Positions 1-8,198 are shown, counted from the stretch's first letter. The stretch: DNA of 36,703 bases from Methylophaga sp. 41_12_T18 (GCA_002163115.1 MAAI01000078.1:1-36703), one strand, 5' to 3'. Program-made: numbers and translations. Notes: generated by a model from the letters alone, not told the origin.

Positions 1-1416
1 GTAACCACTGATTTCACAGAACTTATCATTGGCATAACTGATCGTGCCTTTGATATCGGTGATAGATACCAATGAATGTTGATCCATGGCATCTTTTTGG
101 GCTGATAGTTCTGCTTGTGCTAATTGTGCCTCTAGTACTGACAACTCAGCTTTGTCTTTAGCCTGTATGAGTTCTTGTGCTTGTCGTTTTACATCTACCG
201 CCATCCCTTCTAATGAATTGAGCAGCAGTTTTGTTTCATAACTAGAAGCACGGGTAACATCGGCATCGGCATCGGCATCGGCATCGGCATCGGCATCGGC
301 ATCGGCATCGGCAATATATTGGCCAGACGCAACTTTTTCAGCTAGTAAAATTGCATCGTTAATCGCGGCATTTAATGGGTCACTTACTTTGCGCTTCATA
401 TAATAGAAAACAGCAATACTAGAGCCAACGGCTAACAAGGAAAGCCATATCAATAGTTGCAGGTATTCATTGAGGCTGGCTTCATTTTCGTGCGTATCCT
501 GAGCTAACAAGAAATTTTGGTCGCGAGTCATCGCTTCAAGCAGCGTAACGAGTTTTTGGCCGTGTTTTGCAGCTACATTTTTTAACTCATAGTTAGCTTG
601 GTTCCAGGTGGCTTGCTTGCGCAGCTTGAATATTTCGTTAGGTAGTGGCGAGAACTTGTCTCTGGCATTGACTAATATTGCGAAGTCCTTTGCTTGTTTG
701 TCATCAAAAAGATCTTGGTATTGTTCGATCACTTCAAATGAGTCCGTGTTTGCTTGCCAGCTGGAAGTGAATTTTTCTGAAAAAATAGGATCGGCAGAGA
801 TTAAAAAGGCCCTAATATGGGCCAGACCGATGGCAAATGAACCGCGAAAGTTAGCCATGGCGGTGAATAATTTTTTACGTTCGGGTGTGGTCGGCACATA
901 TTGTTCGACATCCATTAGCTTGGTTATTTGCTGGAAAACAAGCTCTGCACGCGGAACCGCTTCACTAAAAAGTAAATGGGTAGCAGGCAGGTTTTGTTTA
1001 TCCCAAGCAATCAGTTCGACTTTATCTTGTGATGCCTCAAATTGATCAAGTAATAGGTTTACTTCTGCTAGTCTTGAAATATTTTCTGGGTTAGTCCAGT
1101 TTTCGGATAATTGATTGAGCTGTCCTTGTGCATTACGTATCTTTTTCCATGAATTTTTTCTTTGTAGGATGAACTTATCATCTTTCAGTAACATCCAGCC
1201 ACGCAGGTTAGCCAAGGCGGTGTTGAGGTTGTTTTTGAGCACACTACTGGCGTCCACTGTCGGAGTTCGAAGGTCTGATATGCGGTTGGCTACACTCTTG
1301 ACGTCTTGCAGTTTCAAATATGACACTGCAAGAATGGTGATTAGAATGAGTAATAAAACAACACTACCAAGCGAGGCTTGGCTTACTGTTTTTAAATTGG
1401 AGAAATTCAATTTCAT
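1..1416 (-). CDS. Membrane sensor with HAMP and PAS domains (N-terminal part, truncated by window edge)
   Basis: The reading frame starts at the ATG at 1414-1416, behind an AAGGA ribosome site 8 bases upstream, and stays open to the left edge, so the C-terminal output domain is missing. Seen: a membrane segment at about residues 10-33, a helical periplasmic sensor region of roughly 280 residues, a second membrane segment at about 318-341, a HAMP-like stretch, an (Ala-Asp)9 tract at about 369-386, a charged coiled coil, and from about residue 443 the start of a PAS domain (SLVSITDIKGTISYAN, then FCEISGY). This architecture fits a methyl-accepting chemotaxis protein, a hybrid histidine kinase or a diguanylate cyclase, and the visible part cannot decide between them. 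A TATAAT -10 candidate lies at 1491-1496 on this strand. Confidence 0.85.
   Translation of the reverse strand, partial: MKLNFSNLKTVSQASLGSVVLLLILITILAVSYLKLQDVKSVANRISDLRTPTVDASSVLKNNLNTALANLRGWMLLKDDKFILQRKNSWKKIRNAQGQLNQLSENWTNPENISRLAEVNLLLDQFEASQDKVELIAWDKQNLPATHLLFSEAVPRAELVFQQITKLMDVEQYVPTTPERKKLFTAMANFRGSFAIGLAHIRAFLISADPIFSEKFTSSWQANTDSFEVIEQYQDLFDDKQAKDFAILVNARDKFSPLPNEIFKLRKQATWNQANYELKNVAAKHGQKLVTLLEAMTRDQNFLLAQDTHENEASLNEYLQLLIWLSLLAVGSSIAVFYYMKRKVSDPLNAAINDAILLAEKVASGQYIADADADADADADADADADVTRASSYETKLLLNSLEGMAVDVKRQAQELIQAKDKAELSVLEAQLAQAELSAQKDAMDQHSLVSITDIKGTISYANDKFCEISGY
258..311. repeat. Hexanucleotide tandem repeat (CATCGG)9 inside the sensor gene
   Basis: Nine perfect head-to-tail copies of CATCGG are followed by CAA. 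Read on the minus strand they are alternating GCC and GAT codons, giving (Ala-Asp)9 just after the HAMP-like stretch. Because the unit is six bases, gain or loss of copies changes the protein by two residues without shifting the frame. Confidence 0.97.
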
Positions 1417-1588
1417 AACGTGATTCCTTGAAACAATGGCCACACGGTGAGTCGGTTGAATGCCATGTTTTTGAGTATCTCTCAGCCTATATTATAAATT
1501 GCTGATAAACAACCGTATTTGACTAGGGCTATAGCTTGTTAGGCTGTGGTTTACATCGAACAATAACGCTGGCTGTTTTAGCGTGAAT

Positions 1589-2410
1589 TTAGCTTTTAGC
1601 GACTGCTTTACTTTTTGTTGCATAGGCCTTGGGGCTGATGCCAACGACGTATTTGAATTGCTTGGAAAAGTGAGCTTGGTCAAAAAAACCTAAGTTATAA
1701 GCCACATCAGCGAGTGAGATATTTGAATGTTGCTTTAAATAAAATCGAGCCTGTTTGATGCGAATATTGCGAGCATATTCTTTGGCGGTAAGGCCCACTT
1801 GGTCATTAAATAACCGCTCCAACCGCCGTTGGTTAACAGCTAGTTTGGCGGCCAGTGTTGATATGCCAATGGCACCTTGGTTTTGCTCCAATATCTGTAA
1901 CGCTGCATTAATGAGTGGTAACTCATTTTGCTGTGGGTTAATGACTTGGCTTAACCAGGCTTCGATCAGGGCTACTTTTGTCGTGTTCGCACTTTCATCA
2001 GCAAGATTTTGATAAAGCTCATCATAGCCGGTTAATGGTGTATCGGTGATGGATACTAATTCACCTTTAAACTCATTCAGTGGCATGGTTAAAAATGCCC
2101 GTGCACCGGCGGGTAGAAAGCGAATGCCAACCGTATCGACATGACCATTCAAATGCAAAGCACGGGTGGTGGTATTGGCACCATCAAAAGTGATGTCACC
2201 GACATCTAAACCATGATCAAATTTTAATTTGTCACCGTAGTTGAAGGTAATGCTGATGCCTCCATCGGGATGCAGATATTCACTGCTGTTGATGGTGTGC
2301 TGTTCGGATCGAATAAACCAATAACATTGAATATAGGCAGCTAAGCCCTTGCTGGGAGCAAAGCGCTGAAACCCTAAATGAGTTAATGGATTGTCTTCGT
2401 GGTTAGCCAT
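1589..2410 (-). CDS. AraC-family transcriptional regulator with DUF6597-like N-terminal domain
   Basis: A 273-residue DNA-binding regulator. The N-terminal half (about 10-150) has the pattern of the DUF6597 family of AraC regulators: an early CYWF motif, a HPDGG motif, then VGIRFLPAGA. The C-terminal 100 residues are a standard AraC double helix-turn-helix: the first helix pair lies around ISTLAAKLAVNQRRLERLF, and the second ends in the family signature (LADVAYNLGFFDQAHFSKQF, then GISPKAY). It is divergent from the thioredoxin/AhpD pair with about 100 bases between the start codons, so it probably controls that pair; this is inferred from position. The effector is unknown. Confidence 0.9.
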   Translation of the reverse strand: MANHEDNPLTHLGFQRFAPSKGLAAYIQCYWFIRSEQHTINSSEYLHPDGGISITFNYGDKLKFDHGLDVGDITFDGANTTTRALHLNGHVDTVGIRFLPAGARAFLTMPLNEFKGELVSITDTPLTGYDELYQNLADESANTTKVALIEAWLSQVINPQQNELPLINAALQILEQNQGAIGISTLAAKLAVNQRRLERLFNDQVGLTAKEYARNIRIKQARFYLKQHSNISLADVAYNLGFFDQAHFSKQFKYVVGISPKAYATKSKAVAKS

Positions 2411-2512
2411 AAATGTTAAATAAGTTTGCTTGGTGTCGTAATTTTACAATACTTAATGAAGCGCGCTGCCTATTATTCGCCATTCAAGCTACTAGGAATG
2501 GGAAATAAACTG
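2411..2512. promoter_or_regulatory. Divergent promoter region between the AraC regulator and the thioredoxin gene
   Basis: About 100 AT-rich bases separate the start of the AraC gene from the chosen start of the thioredoxin gene. Both promoters and any regulator site must lie here or in the neighbouring coding ends. I see no -35/-10 pair with good spacing that I would name. Confidence 0.35.
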
Positions 2513-3439
2513 ATGATATTTAGAAAATTGTTGGCGGTGATTGCAATCACATTGGGACTTAGTGCCTTCACATTAGTTCATGCACAAACCAATAAAGCAT
2601 TTGATATCTCGATCACGACTTTAGATGGCGAATCAACCACGTTAAATCAACTGGTGGCTGATAAGCCGGTGTATTTAAAGTTTTGGGCTACATGGTGTCA
2701 GCCTTGTCGAGAGCAAATGCCTCATTTGCAGCAAACCTTTGAACATTACGGTGATGAGATTGACATTATCTCGGTCAATATTGATGTGAATGATAGTGTT
2801 GAGGCGATTAACGCCACCCAACAGGAGTTTGGTTTAACGGTGCCAGTGGTGATTGATGCTACGGGTAAGTTGGCGCAAGCATTTGATCTGGTGGGCACGC
2901 CGTATCATCTTTTGATCGATACTGATGGCAGGGTGGTTTTTAAAGGCCATGAGGAGTCTGACAAATTAGAGAAAACGCTTAAATTACTGTCGGCGAGTAA
3001 CAGTGTTATTTTGCCAGCCGTTGAAATCGAGTCGTTGATAGAGCAACCGTCGTTAGTGACTAAGACGGATCAATTAACGGCACTGTTTTTTACTGCAACG
3101 TGGTGTGATTGGTATTTGGAAGTATCACGGCCAGCAATTGCTAACAACTGCATTAACGGCCAGCAGCAAGCCAATACCTTATATAAGCTGAACCCACAGT
3201 TAAATTGGTTAGGCATTACCTCGCGATTGTGGACGGGGGATAAGGAGCTTGCTGAATATAAAGGTAAATACCAGATCCAATATCCACTGGTTATTGATAA
3301 TCACGATCAGGAGTTTGTTCGTTATCAGGTGAAAGACTTTCCAACATTAATTTTGTTGAAAGACGGCAAGGAAGTATTTCGAACATCTGAATTTAGTAAT
3401 CAACACGATGTGGCAACCACTATTTTAAAATTTAAATAA
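2513..3439 (+). CDS. Secreted tandem thioredoxin-fold protein (TlpA-like)
   Basis: I place the start at ATG 2513 and not at the upstream in-frame start 2426. It has a GGGA ribosome site a few bases before it and begins a clean signal peptide (MIFRKLLAVIAITLGLSAF, cut after VHA). The first domain (about 30-165) is a TlpA/ResA-type thioredoxin fold with an intact WCQPC motif (C62, C65), expected to reduce or oxidise periplasmic disulfides. A second thioredoxin-like domain (about 170-308) has only C198 of its motif (WCDWY) plus a distant C213, and ends with the cis-Pro-like DFPTL segment. The AhpD-like gene follows after 12 bases, so the two are surely co-transcribed. The partner proteins are unknown. 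Confidence 0.85.
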   Translation: MIFRKLLAVIAITLGLSAFTLVHAQTNKAFDISITTLDGESTTLNQLVADKPVYLKFWATWCQPCREQMPHLQQTFEHYGDEIDIISVNIDVNDSVEAINATQQEFGLTVPVVIDATGKLAQAFDLVGTPYHLLIDTDGRVVFKGHEESDKLEKTLKLLSASNSVILPAVEIESLIEQPSLVTKTDQLTALFFTATWCDWYLEVSRPAIANNCINGQQQANTLYKLNPQLNWLGITSRLWTGDKELAEYKGKYQIQYPLVIDNHDQEFVRYQVKDFPTLILLKDGKEVFRTSEFSNQHDVATTILKFK

Positions 3440-3451
3440 AAGGCTAGGGCA

Positions 3452-3889
3452 ATGGCAACAAGAATAAAAATTCATGAGGTAGAAGCGGATGCATTTCAAG
3501 CCATGTTGGGCTTAGAAGATTATGTATCGGCAACGGAGTTAGATTCGAACTTGAAAAACCTGATTAAGGTTCGAGCTTCACAGATAAACGGCTGTGCTTA
3601 TTGTATTCAAATGCATACTGAACATGCCAGAACGGCAGGTGAAACAGAAAGGCGGCTCTACGCTGTGGCTGCTTGGCAGGAATCACCGTTGTTTAGTGAC
3701 TTGGAAAGAATTGTATTGGCATTAACAGAAGAAATAACACTCATTTCTGAACATGGCTTGTCGAAAGCTACCTATGAGCAAGCGTTGGCCGTGTTGGGTG
3801 AAAATCAATTAGCGCAATGCATTATGCAGATAGTGACTATTAATGCTTGGAACCGCATTGCCGTGGCAACAAATTTGATTCATGACTGA
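3452..3889 (+). CDS. AhpD-like carboxymuconolactone decarboxylase family protein
   Basis: A 145-residue cytoplasmic protein of the AhpD/CMD family. The diagnostic motif is present: C48-A-Y-C51 followed by H55 and H58, the arrangement that in AhpD gives peroxidase-linked disulfide reductase activity. No signal peptide is seen. It lies 12 bases after the thioredoxin gene and ends just before a hairpin at 3902-3930, so it closes a two-gene redox operon probably controlled by the divergent AraC regulator. Its electron donor and substrate cannot be read from sequence. Confidence 0.88.
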   Translation: MATRIKIHEVEADAFQAMLGLEDYVSATELDSNLKNLIKVRASQINGCAYCIQMHTEHARTAGETERRLYAVAAWQESPLFSDLERIVLALTEEITLISEHGLSKATYEQALAVLGENQLAQCIMQIVTINAWNRIAVATNLIHD

Positions 3890-3901
3890 TTAATAGTAGA
3901 T

Positions 3902-3930
3902 AAAGCTTAGCAGCTTTGCTGAGCTTTATT
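3902..3930 (+). terminator. Hairpin terminator after the AhpD-like gene
   Basis: AAAGCTTAGCA (3902-3912) pairs with TGCTGAGCTTT (3917-3927) around a four-base loop, with one G-T pair. The T run after it is short, so termination may be partial. Confidence 0.6.
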
Positions 3931-4241
3931 GATTAAAGAATCGTTGTGGGTGGGTAATCGCCATTTAAAACAGAAATATCTTCGTGACTATTCGACATAC
4001 AATAGTTTAGATCCATTTTCCGGGCATATGAACTGAGCCCCGGTTCATTTGGGTCTAGGTCTGAATGATGTGTGGCATCGGCACCACTAGAGTTTAAGGT
4101 GTTGATCGGTCAACTACTCCCTGTTAATTAAGTTGTTATTGTAGATGATGTTGAGCATGGTCAAAGTGATAATGTGCTGGATGTGCGAGCTAAATCACAA
4201 TATTGACTATTTTGGCTACAATCGGGGCGGCTATTATAGAG
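3931..4241. other. Intergenic region without a recognisable gene
   Basis: No complete gene is seen. There is a small inverted repeat ATGAAC (4028-4033) / GTTCAT (4043-4048). On the plus strand, codons from about 4131 to 4206 read VVIVDDVEHGQSDNVLDVRA before a stop. This could be the tail of a decayed gene, but its upstream frame is closed by stops and I recognise no family. Confidence 0.4.
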
Positions 4242-4496
4242 TTATTTTATAAACTCAGTGGGTTTTTCAATGGCGTAGATCGCGTCTTTAAGTGAATCTA
4301 AATTACTGTCAATCACCTGCTGTGCATCGTTTAGGCCTTTATTGTAAAAATAACTTCCCAGTTGTTCACTGAAAAAATCGAGTAAAAATTCAGCATCAAA
4401 CTGTTCTAGTGGTTGTGACAACTCTTGTTGAAAATAGTCTTGTAGCTTGTGAGTTAATAGCTCTTTTTCAGCCGTTGAAAATTCAATGATCGCCAT
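4242..4496 (-). CDS. DUF2164 family protein
   Basis: An 84-residue acidic cytoplasmic protein. The central motif FDAEFLLDFFSEQLGSYFYN followed by GLNDA is the hallmark of the DUF2164 family, and the length is typical. There is no known function. It is transcribed divergently from the nitrate transporter and is probably monocistronic. The ATG start is preceded by AAGGATAGTTAAAG, whose AAGGA makes a plausible ribosome site. Confidence 0.85.
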   Translation of the reverse strand: MAIIEFSTAEKELLTHKLQDYFQQELSQPLEQFDAEFLLDFFSEQLGSYFYNKGLNDAQQVIDSNLDSLKDAIYAIEKPTEFIK

Positions 4497-4572
4497 CTTT
4501 AACTATCCTTAAATACATTTTTAGTGAGCAAATAATACAGCAAGTGTTATTGCTAAATAGAGCTGAATAATA

Positions 4573-4589
4573 TGCACACAATTAGTGCG
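4573..4589. promoter_or_regulatory. NtrC-like binding site 1
   Basis: The 17-base dyad TGCAC-N7-GTGCG matches the NtrC consensus TGCAC-N7-GTGCA at nine of ten defined bases. It lies about 125 bases upstream of the predicted transcription start of the nitrate transporter, a usual enhancer position. Confidence 0.6.
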
Positions 4590-4602
4590 GTTATTGTCCG
4601 AG

Positions 4603-4619
4603 TGCATTCACCGTGGTGC
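4603..4619. promoter_or_regulatory. NtrC-like binding site 2 (weaker)
   Basis: TGCATTCACCGTGGTGC has the two half-sites of an NtrC box, but the second is displaced by one base. It starts exactly 30 bases after site 1, about three helical turns, so both would lie on the same face of the DNA, as in paired NtrC enhancers. Confidence 0.4.
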
Positions 4620-4672
4620 TTGTAATAAAACGGTAACAATAAAAAGTAAAGTGATTTCAATGTGTTAACTGT

Positions 4673-4688
4673 TGGCATGAAATGAGCA
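4673..4688 (+). promoter_or_regulatory. Sigma-54 (RpoN) promoter candidate
   Basis: TGGCATGAAATGAGCA has the invariant GG (4674-4675) and GC (4686-4687) separated by exactly ten bases, with TGGCA and the following G matching the -24 element. The predicted start is near 4699, about 40 bases before the transporter ATG. The -12 element GAGCA departs from TTGCA at two positions. Confidence 0.55.
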
Positions 4689-4737
4689 ATAGCGTGGTTA
4701 GCCGATATTGGTGGAACACTAGGAAGAGAACCTTATT

Positions 4738-6204
4738 ATGTCGTCACAAAAACTAAAGTTATTATCCTTTAGTGGCAATACTCGAATATTGCACCTAAGT
4801 TGGATGGCTTTTTTTATCAGTTTTTTAGTTTGGTTTAACCATGCGCCGTTGTTAATCTCGATCAAAGATAGTTTAGGCCTGACCGATGCCGAAATTAAAA
4901 CCATTCTTATTTTAAACGTGGCGTTAACTATCCCGGCTCGAATCGTAGTCGGCATGTTGGTTGATAAGTATGGTCCGAAGATCATGTATTCCTTGTTACT
5001 TGGAATATCGAGCTTTATCTGTTTCTTTTTTGCTATGGCAGAAAGCTTTGAGCAATTAGCTGCAGCACGTTTCATGTTAGGTTTTGTCGGTGCGGGTTTC
5101 GTCATCGGTATCCGGATGATTTCTGAGTGGTACCCAGCAAAACAAGTCGGTGTTGCTGAAGGTATTTACGGCGGTTGGGGTAACTTTGGTTCGGCTGCTG
5201 CTGCAATGTCATTGCCTACCATTGCGTTACTATTTGGTGGTGAAGATGGTTGGAGATATGCCGTTGCTTTAACTGGTGTCATTGCCTTGGTTTACGCGTT
5301 CATTTATTACAATAGTGTTTCTGATACGCCTAAAGGTTCTACTTACTTCAAGCCTAAAAAATCAGGCGGCATGGAGGTAACCAGCAAAGGTGATTTCTAC
5401 TTATACTTAGTAATGAACATTCCGATGTATGCGGCGTTAGCATTATTGGCGTGGAAACTATCGCCATCAGGCGTTAGCATGTTGTCGGAAGGGGTAACAA
5501 CCGCTATTTATGTTGGGTTAGTGGCTTTGTATGCCTTCCAAGTGTCACAAATTTACAAAGTGAACAAAGAGATCTTTGTTAAACCGGTGCCTGAATTACA
5601 TCGTTATAAGTTCAAGCAAGTGGCGGTATTAAACTTAGCCTACTTAGCAACATTTGGTTCTGAATTAGCGGTGGTATCGATGCTGCCTTTATTCTTTAGC
5701 AATACCTTTGATATCACCGCGGTACAAGCGGGTTTATTAGCGTCTGGTTTTGCATTTATGAACTTGGTTTCTCGGCCCATCGGTGGTTTGTTTAGTGATA
5801 AATTTGGTCGGAAGAAAACCTTATCAATCTGTATTGCTGGTTTAGCGGTCGGTTATTACGTGATGAGTTTAATTACTGCTGAATGGGCAATCGTCTTTGC
5901 GGTAATGGCAACGATGTTTTGTTCTTTCTTTGTACAGGCGGGTGAAGGTGCGGTGTTTGCTGTTGTGCCATTAATACAGCGTCGCTTAACTGGCCAAGTT
6001 GCAGGCATGGCCGGCGCTTACGGTAACGTTGGTGCGGTGACATTCTTAACGGTCTTGTCTTTTGTATCAGCACAAACTTTCTTCTTAGTGATTGCTGCAA
6101 CAGCAGTCGTTACTTTGGTGGCAGTTCAATTTATGGATGAACCGTCAGGTCAAATGGCTGAAGTACTGCCTGATGGCACAGTGCAAATGATTGATGTGCA
6201 CTAA
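4738..6204 (+). CDS. NarK/NRT-type nitrate/nitrite MFS transporter
   Basis: A 488-residue inner-membrane protein of the major facilitator superfamily with about 12 membrane segments. Family hallmarks seen are the substrate-binding arginines R68 ([15 protein letters not shown]) and R346 ([18 protein letters not shown]) and both nitrate signatures, [13 protein letters not shown] at 145-157 and [12 protein letters not shown] near 426-437. A ribosome site AGGAAGAG precedes the ATG. The upstream NtrC-like and sigma-54-like elements suggest induction under nitrogen limitation, hence nitrate uptake for assimilation and not respiration. No nitrate reductase gene is next to it. Nitrite export or exchange cannot be excluded. 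Confidence 0.92.
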   Translation: MSSQKLKLLSFSGNTRILHLSWMAFFISFLVWFNHAPLLISIKDSLGLTDAEIKTILILNVALTIPARIVVGMLVDKYGPKIMYSLLLGISSFICFFFAMAESFEQLAAARFMLGFVGAGFVIGIRMISEWYPAKQVGVAEGIYGGWGNFGSAAAAMSLPTIALLFGGEDGWRYAVALTGVIALVYAFIYYNSVSDTPKGSTYFKPKKSGGMEVTSKGDFYLYLVMNIPMYAALALLAWKLSPSGVSMLSEGVTTAIYVGLVALYAFQVSQIYKVNKEIFVKPVPELHRYKFKQVAVLNLAYLATFGSELAVVSMLPLFFSNTFDITAVQAGLLASGFAFMNLVSRPIGGLFSDKFGRKKTLSICIAGLAVGYYVMSLITAEWAIVFAVMATMFCSFFVQAGEGAVFAVVPLIQRRLTGQVAGMAGAYGNVGAVTFLTVLSFVSAQTFFLVIAATAVVTLVAVQFMDEPSGQMAEVLPDGTVQMIDVH

Positions 6205-6220
6205 ATAGCACGGTTAAAAC

Positions 6221-6260
6221 AAAAAAGCCCCAAGTTTAGTTATGAGCTTGGGGCTTTTTT
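6221..6260. terminator. Strong bidirectional rho-independent terminator
   Basis: AAAAAAGCCCCAAG (6221-6234) pairs perfectly with CTTGGGGCTTTTTT (6247-6260) across a 12-base loop. With A and T runs on both sides it can stop the transporter transcript and the convergent hydrolase transcript. Confidence 0.95.
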
Positions 6261-6289
6261 ATGGCTGGCAGTTTGTATTTTTAAAGGGG

Positions 6290-6994
6290 CTAACTTACCT
6301 GTTTTTTAAAGTAACCATGTTTGAGGAAGTGCTTCACTTGAGCTATCACGGTTTTATTTTTCATCATAAACGGGTGAGTGACCGGTAAAATAAGATGATC
6401 TTTCATCCCGGCTAACTTGGTTTTTTCTACGCTGACTTTGCCATCATCGGTGTCAGGTAACATGGTGGATAGGATCAAGTTAATGCTGCGAGAACCAGCA
6501 ATAATACCGAGCTCAAAGTTTGCTGGACCCAGTTGATTAGGGATACTCATTGCATCAGTACCTAATTGCTGACCAGCAGGGCCATTAATTAAGTCATAGC
6601 CTGGAACATCATGGAGCACATCAACCACTTCACTGCCTTGATTTGGTGGGCCTAACATCACCACTCGACCTAAGCGTTCAATATTGTGCTGACTTAAATA
6701 TTGGCGAACTAAAATGCCGCCTAAAGAATGAGTAACAAAATTAATCCTTGCCTGATTCGGACATAGTTCTAAGGCGTTATTAATCGATTGTTCGGCGAGT
6801 TGTTCGATAGGGTAGTCGGTAGATGGGTAATCATAATTCACCGTGGCATAACCTGCCGCCGTTAACTCATCAGCCATGGCGGCCATCGAGCTATTACTGC
6901 GCGCCATGCCATGTAACAAAATGACACAGTCTTCAGCCATAACTGTCGGTGAAATAAACAATGAGCATAAAGCAATGACCTTGATTAGTTGCAT
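6290..6994 (-). CDS. Secreted alpha/beta hydrolase, lipase/esterase-like
   Basis: The frame opens at a TTG at 7045, but the ATG at 6992-6994 starts a proper signal peptide (MQLIKVIALCSLFISPTVMA, then EDCV) and is the better start, giving 234 residues. Seen: the oxyanion HG motif in VILLHGMARS, the nucleophile elbow THSLGG (Ser90), a likely acid in DTDDG, and a catalytic His in LPVTHPF near the C-terminus. This fits a periplasmic or secreted lipase/acyltransferase-like hydrolase of the PGAP1/DUF676 type. The substrate is unknown. It converges on the nitrate transporter and shares its terminator. Confidence 0.85.
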   Translation of the reverse strand: MQLIKVIALCSLFISPTVMAEDCVILLHGMARSNSSMAAMADELTAAGYATVNYDYPSTDYPIEQLAEQSINNALELCPNQARINFVTHSLGGILVRQYLSQHNIERLGRVVMLGPPNQGSEVVDVLHDVPGYDLINGPAGQQLGTDAMSIPNQLGPANFELGIIAGSRSINLILSTMLPDTDDGKVSVEKTKLAGMKDHLILPVTHPFMMKNKTVIAQVKHFLKHGYFKKQVS

Positions 6995-7078
6995 TGTAGG
7001 TTTAACCTGTTGAGTTGGATGGACGGATATTACTGCTAACTTCAATCGTCAAGCCAGCACTATGATTAATCATTGGAC

Positions 7079-7462
7079 TTAGTCTGCTAGTTTGGTGGCT
7101 AATCGTGAAGCAATAAAGCTAAATAATAAAATGCCACAGCCACTGGCCACTAAATCAAGCATCTCAACGTTACGGATGGCATATAAGCTTTGACCGTATT
7201 CATCGACAATGACAAAAAAGCAGACAAATAAACTGCCGATATAAATAGGCAAAGGACCCAAGTAGACACATTTAAATTTGAGAGAAATATTGGCTGCTAA
7301 GGTCAGTAAGCCAAACACCGCAAAGTGGCCAATTTTATCGCCATAAGGAATTTGTCTGACCATAGCAAATAAGGCGGTATCGTTACCGCTGTTGGCCATA
7401 AAGCTGACCCAAACGATAAACAGGAAAAAGCTAAGGGTGAACACCGCTACATATTTATACAT
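7079..7462 (-). CDS. VanZ-like family membrane protein
   Basis: A 127-residue protein with four predicted membrane segments. The motif GDKIGHFAVFGLLTL followed later by VDEYGQ is the VanZ-like pattern; VanZ itself gives low-level teicoplanin resistance, but the role of most family members is unknown. It lies 33 bases upstream of the TTG-extended frame of the hydrolase gene and 16 bases downstream of the PsiE-like gene, so a psiE-vanZ-hydrolase transcript is possible. Confidence 0.85.
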   Translation of the reverse strand: MYKYVAVFTLSFFLFIVWVSFMANSGNDTALFAMVRQIPYGDKIGHFAVFGLLTLAANISLKFKCVYLGPLPIYIGSLFVCFFVIVDEYGQSLYAIRNVEMLDLVASGCGILLFSFIASRLATKLAD

Positions 7463-7478
7463 AGCTTAGTTTGAGCTC

Positions 7479-7865
7479 CTAGTCTTCAGATTTAGGATAG
7501 GGGAATTTTAAATGGCCATAACGAATCAGCATAATGGTTGCTGCAATGAGTAGCGCTGCACCGGCAACGGCCAGCATCCGCCAGCTATCCATATTTTTCA
7601 TATCCAAAATCATATAGCGTGCTAAGGCAACGATGGCGATATAGAGAGGCATTCGCACTGGCAGCTTGCCTGAGTCCAGGTAGATAGACACCATAGAAAG
7701 GACTTCAAGATAAATGAATAACAGCAGTAAATCACCTAAATTGACATTTTGGTTGACCACCAGAGCAGAAATTTCGATGCCCATTGCAATAACAGTGGCA
7801 ATGGCGATGATCAGCAGGCCAATATCTTGAGTCCAATTCAAAAACTTGTGAGCAAGAGCATTCAT
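7479..7865 (-). CDS. PsiE-like (phosphate-starvation-inducible E) membrane protein
   Basis: I use ATG 7863-7865, behind GGAG seven bases upstream, instead of the TTG two codons earlier. The 128-residue product has four membrane segments and the PsiE motifs: an intramembrane LGDLLLLFIYLEVLSMVSIY segment and ALARYMILDMK. PsiE is induced by phosphate starvation in E. coli, but its activity is unknown. No pho box was recognised upstream. Confidence 0.87.
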   Translation of the reverse strand: MNALAHKFLNWTQDIGLLIIAIATVIAMGIEISALVVNQNVNLGDLLLLFIYLEVLSMVSIYLDSGKLPVRMPLYIAIVALARYMILDMKNMDSWRMLAVAGAALLIAATIMLIRYGHLKFPYPKSED

Positions 7866-8033
7866 AAGCAAACTCCATTTAGTACGAGAATAGAGCCAAC
7901 CTATTTCTACTAATCAAGGCTGCGCTCAATCAACATGATTTAAGAATGGGCCTGTCCGTTAATGCTGTCAATAGTAATTGGTTAAGCTATTGAATTAGTT
8001 GTGTTAATGCTGGTCTTGAACTGCTTGGGAATC

Positions 8034-8065
8034 GCTCTTCCCTCATGGGGGAAGAGCGGCTTTTT
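8034..8065 (+). terminator. Orphan rho-independent terminator (plus strand)
   Basis: CGCTCTTCC (8034-8042) pairs perfectly with GGAAGAGCG (8050-8058), then GC and five Ts. The T run is only on the plus strand, yet no plus-strand gene lies upstream before 7865, so it may end a small RNA transcribed from about 7870-7960. Confidence 0.7.
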
Positions 8066-8078
8066 ACCTAACTGAACG

Positions 8079-8198
8079 TTAGTCGTGCGATGAGATAAGT
8101 CCACGATAACCACTAGGATCATGCTCGGGATGAGCAGCTAAATAAACATCAAGCTGCTGTTATTCCGCTGTGCGATACGATAAACCAAAAAAGAGCAT
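8079..8198 (-). pseudogene. Small ORF broken by one in-frame stop
   Basis: From ATG 8196-8198 the minus strand reads MLFFGLSYRTAE, then TAA (8160-8162), then QQLDVYLAAHPEHDPSGYRG and LISSHD to a second stop. The text is protein-like on both sides of the stop, and TAA is one change from CAA (Gln), which suggests a recent nonsense mutation. The ORF starts six bases after the SelT/W/H-like stop, so it was probably translated with it. I do not recognise the family. It may also be chance. Confidence 0.35.

Noticed and set aside
258-311. Short tandem repeats read as a CRISPR array
   Set aside because: The six-base units are contiguous with no spacers and lie inside a reading frame; the same holds for 10656-10703.
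608-1423. Plus-strand open frames at the left edge
   Set aside because: They lie antisense to the continuous sensor frame, which has clear membrane helices and PAS sequence.
4131-4206. Protein-like fragment VVIVDDVEHGQSDNVLDVRA
   Set aside because: Too short, closed by stops upstream, and no family recognised; it may be chance.
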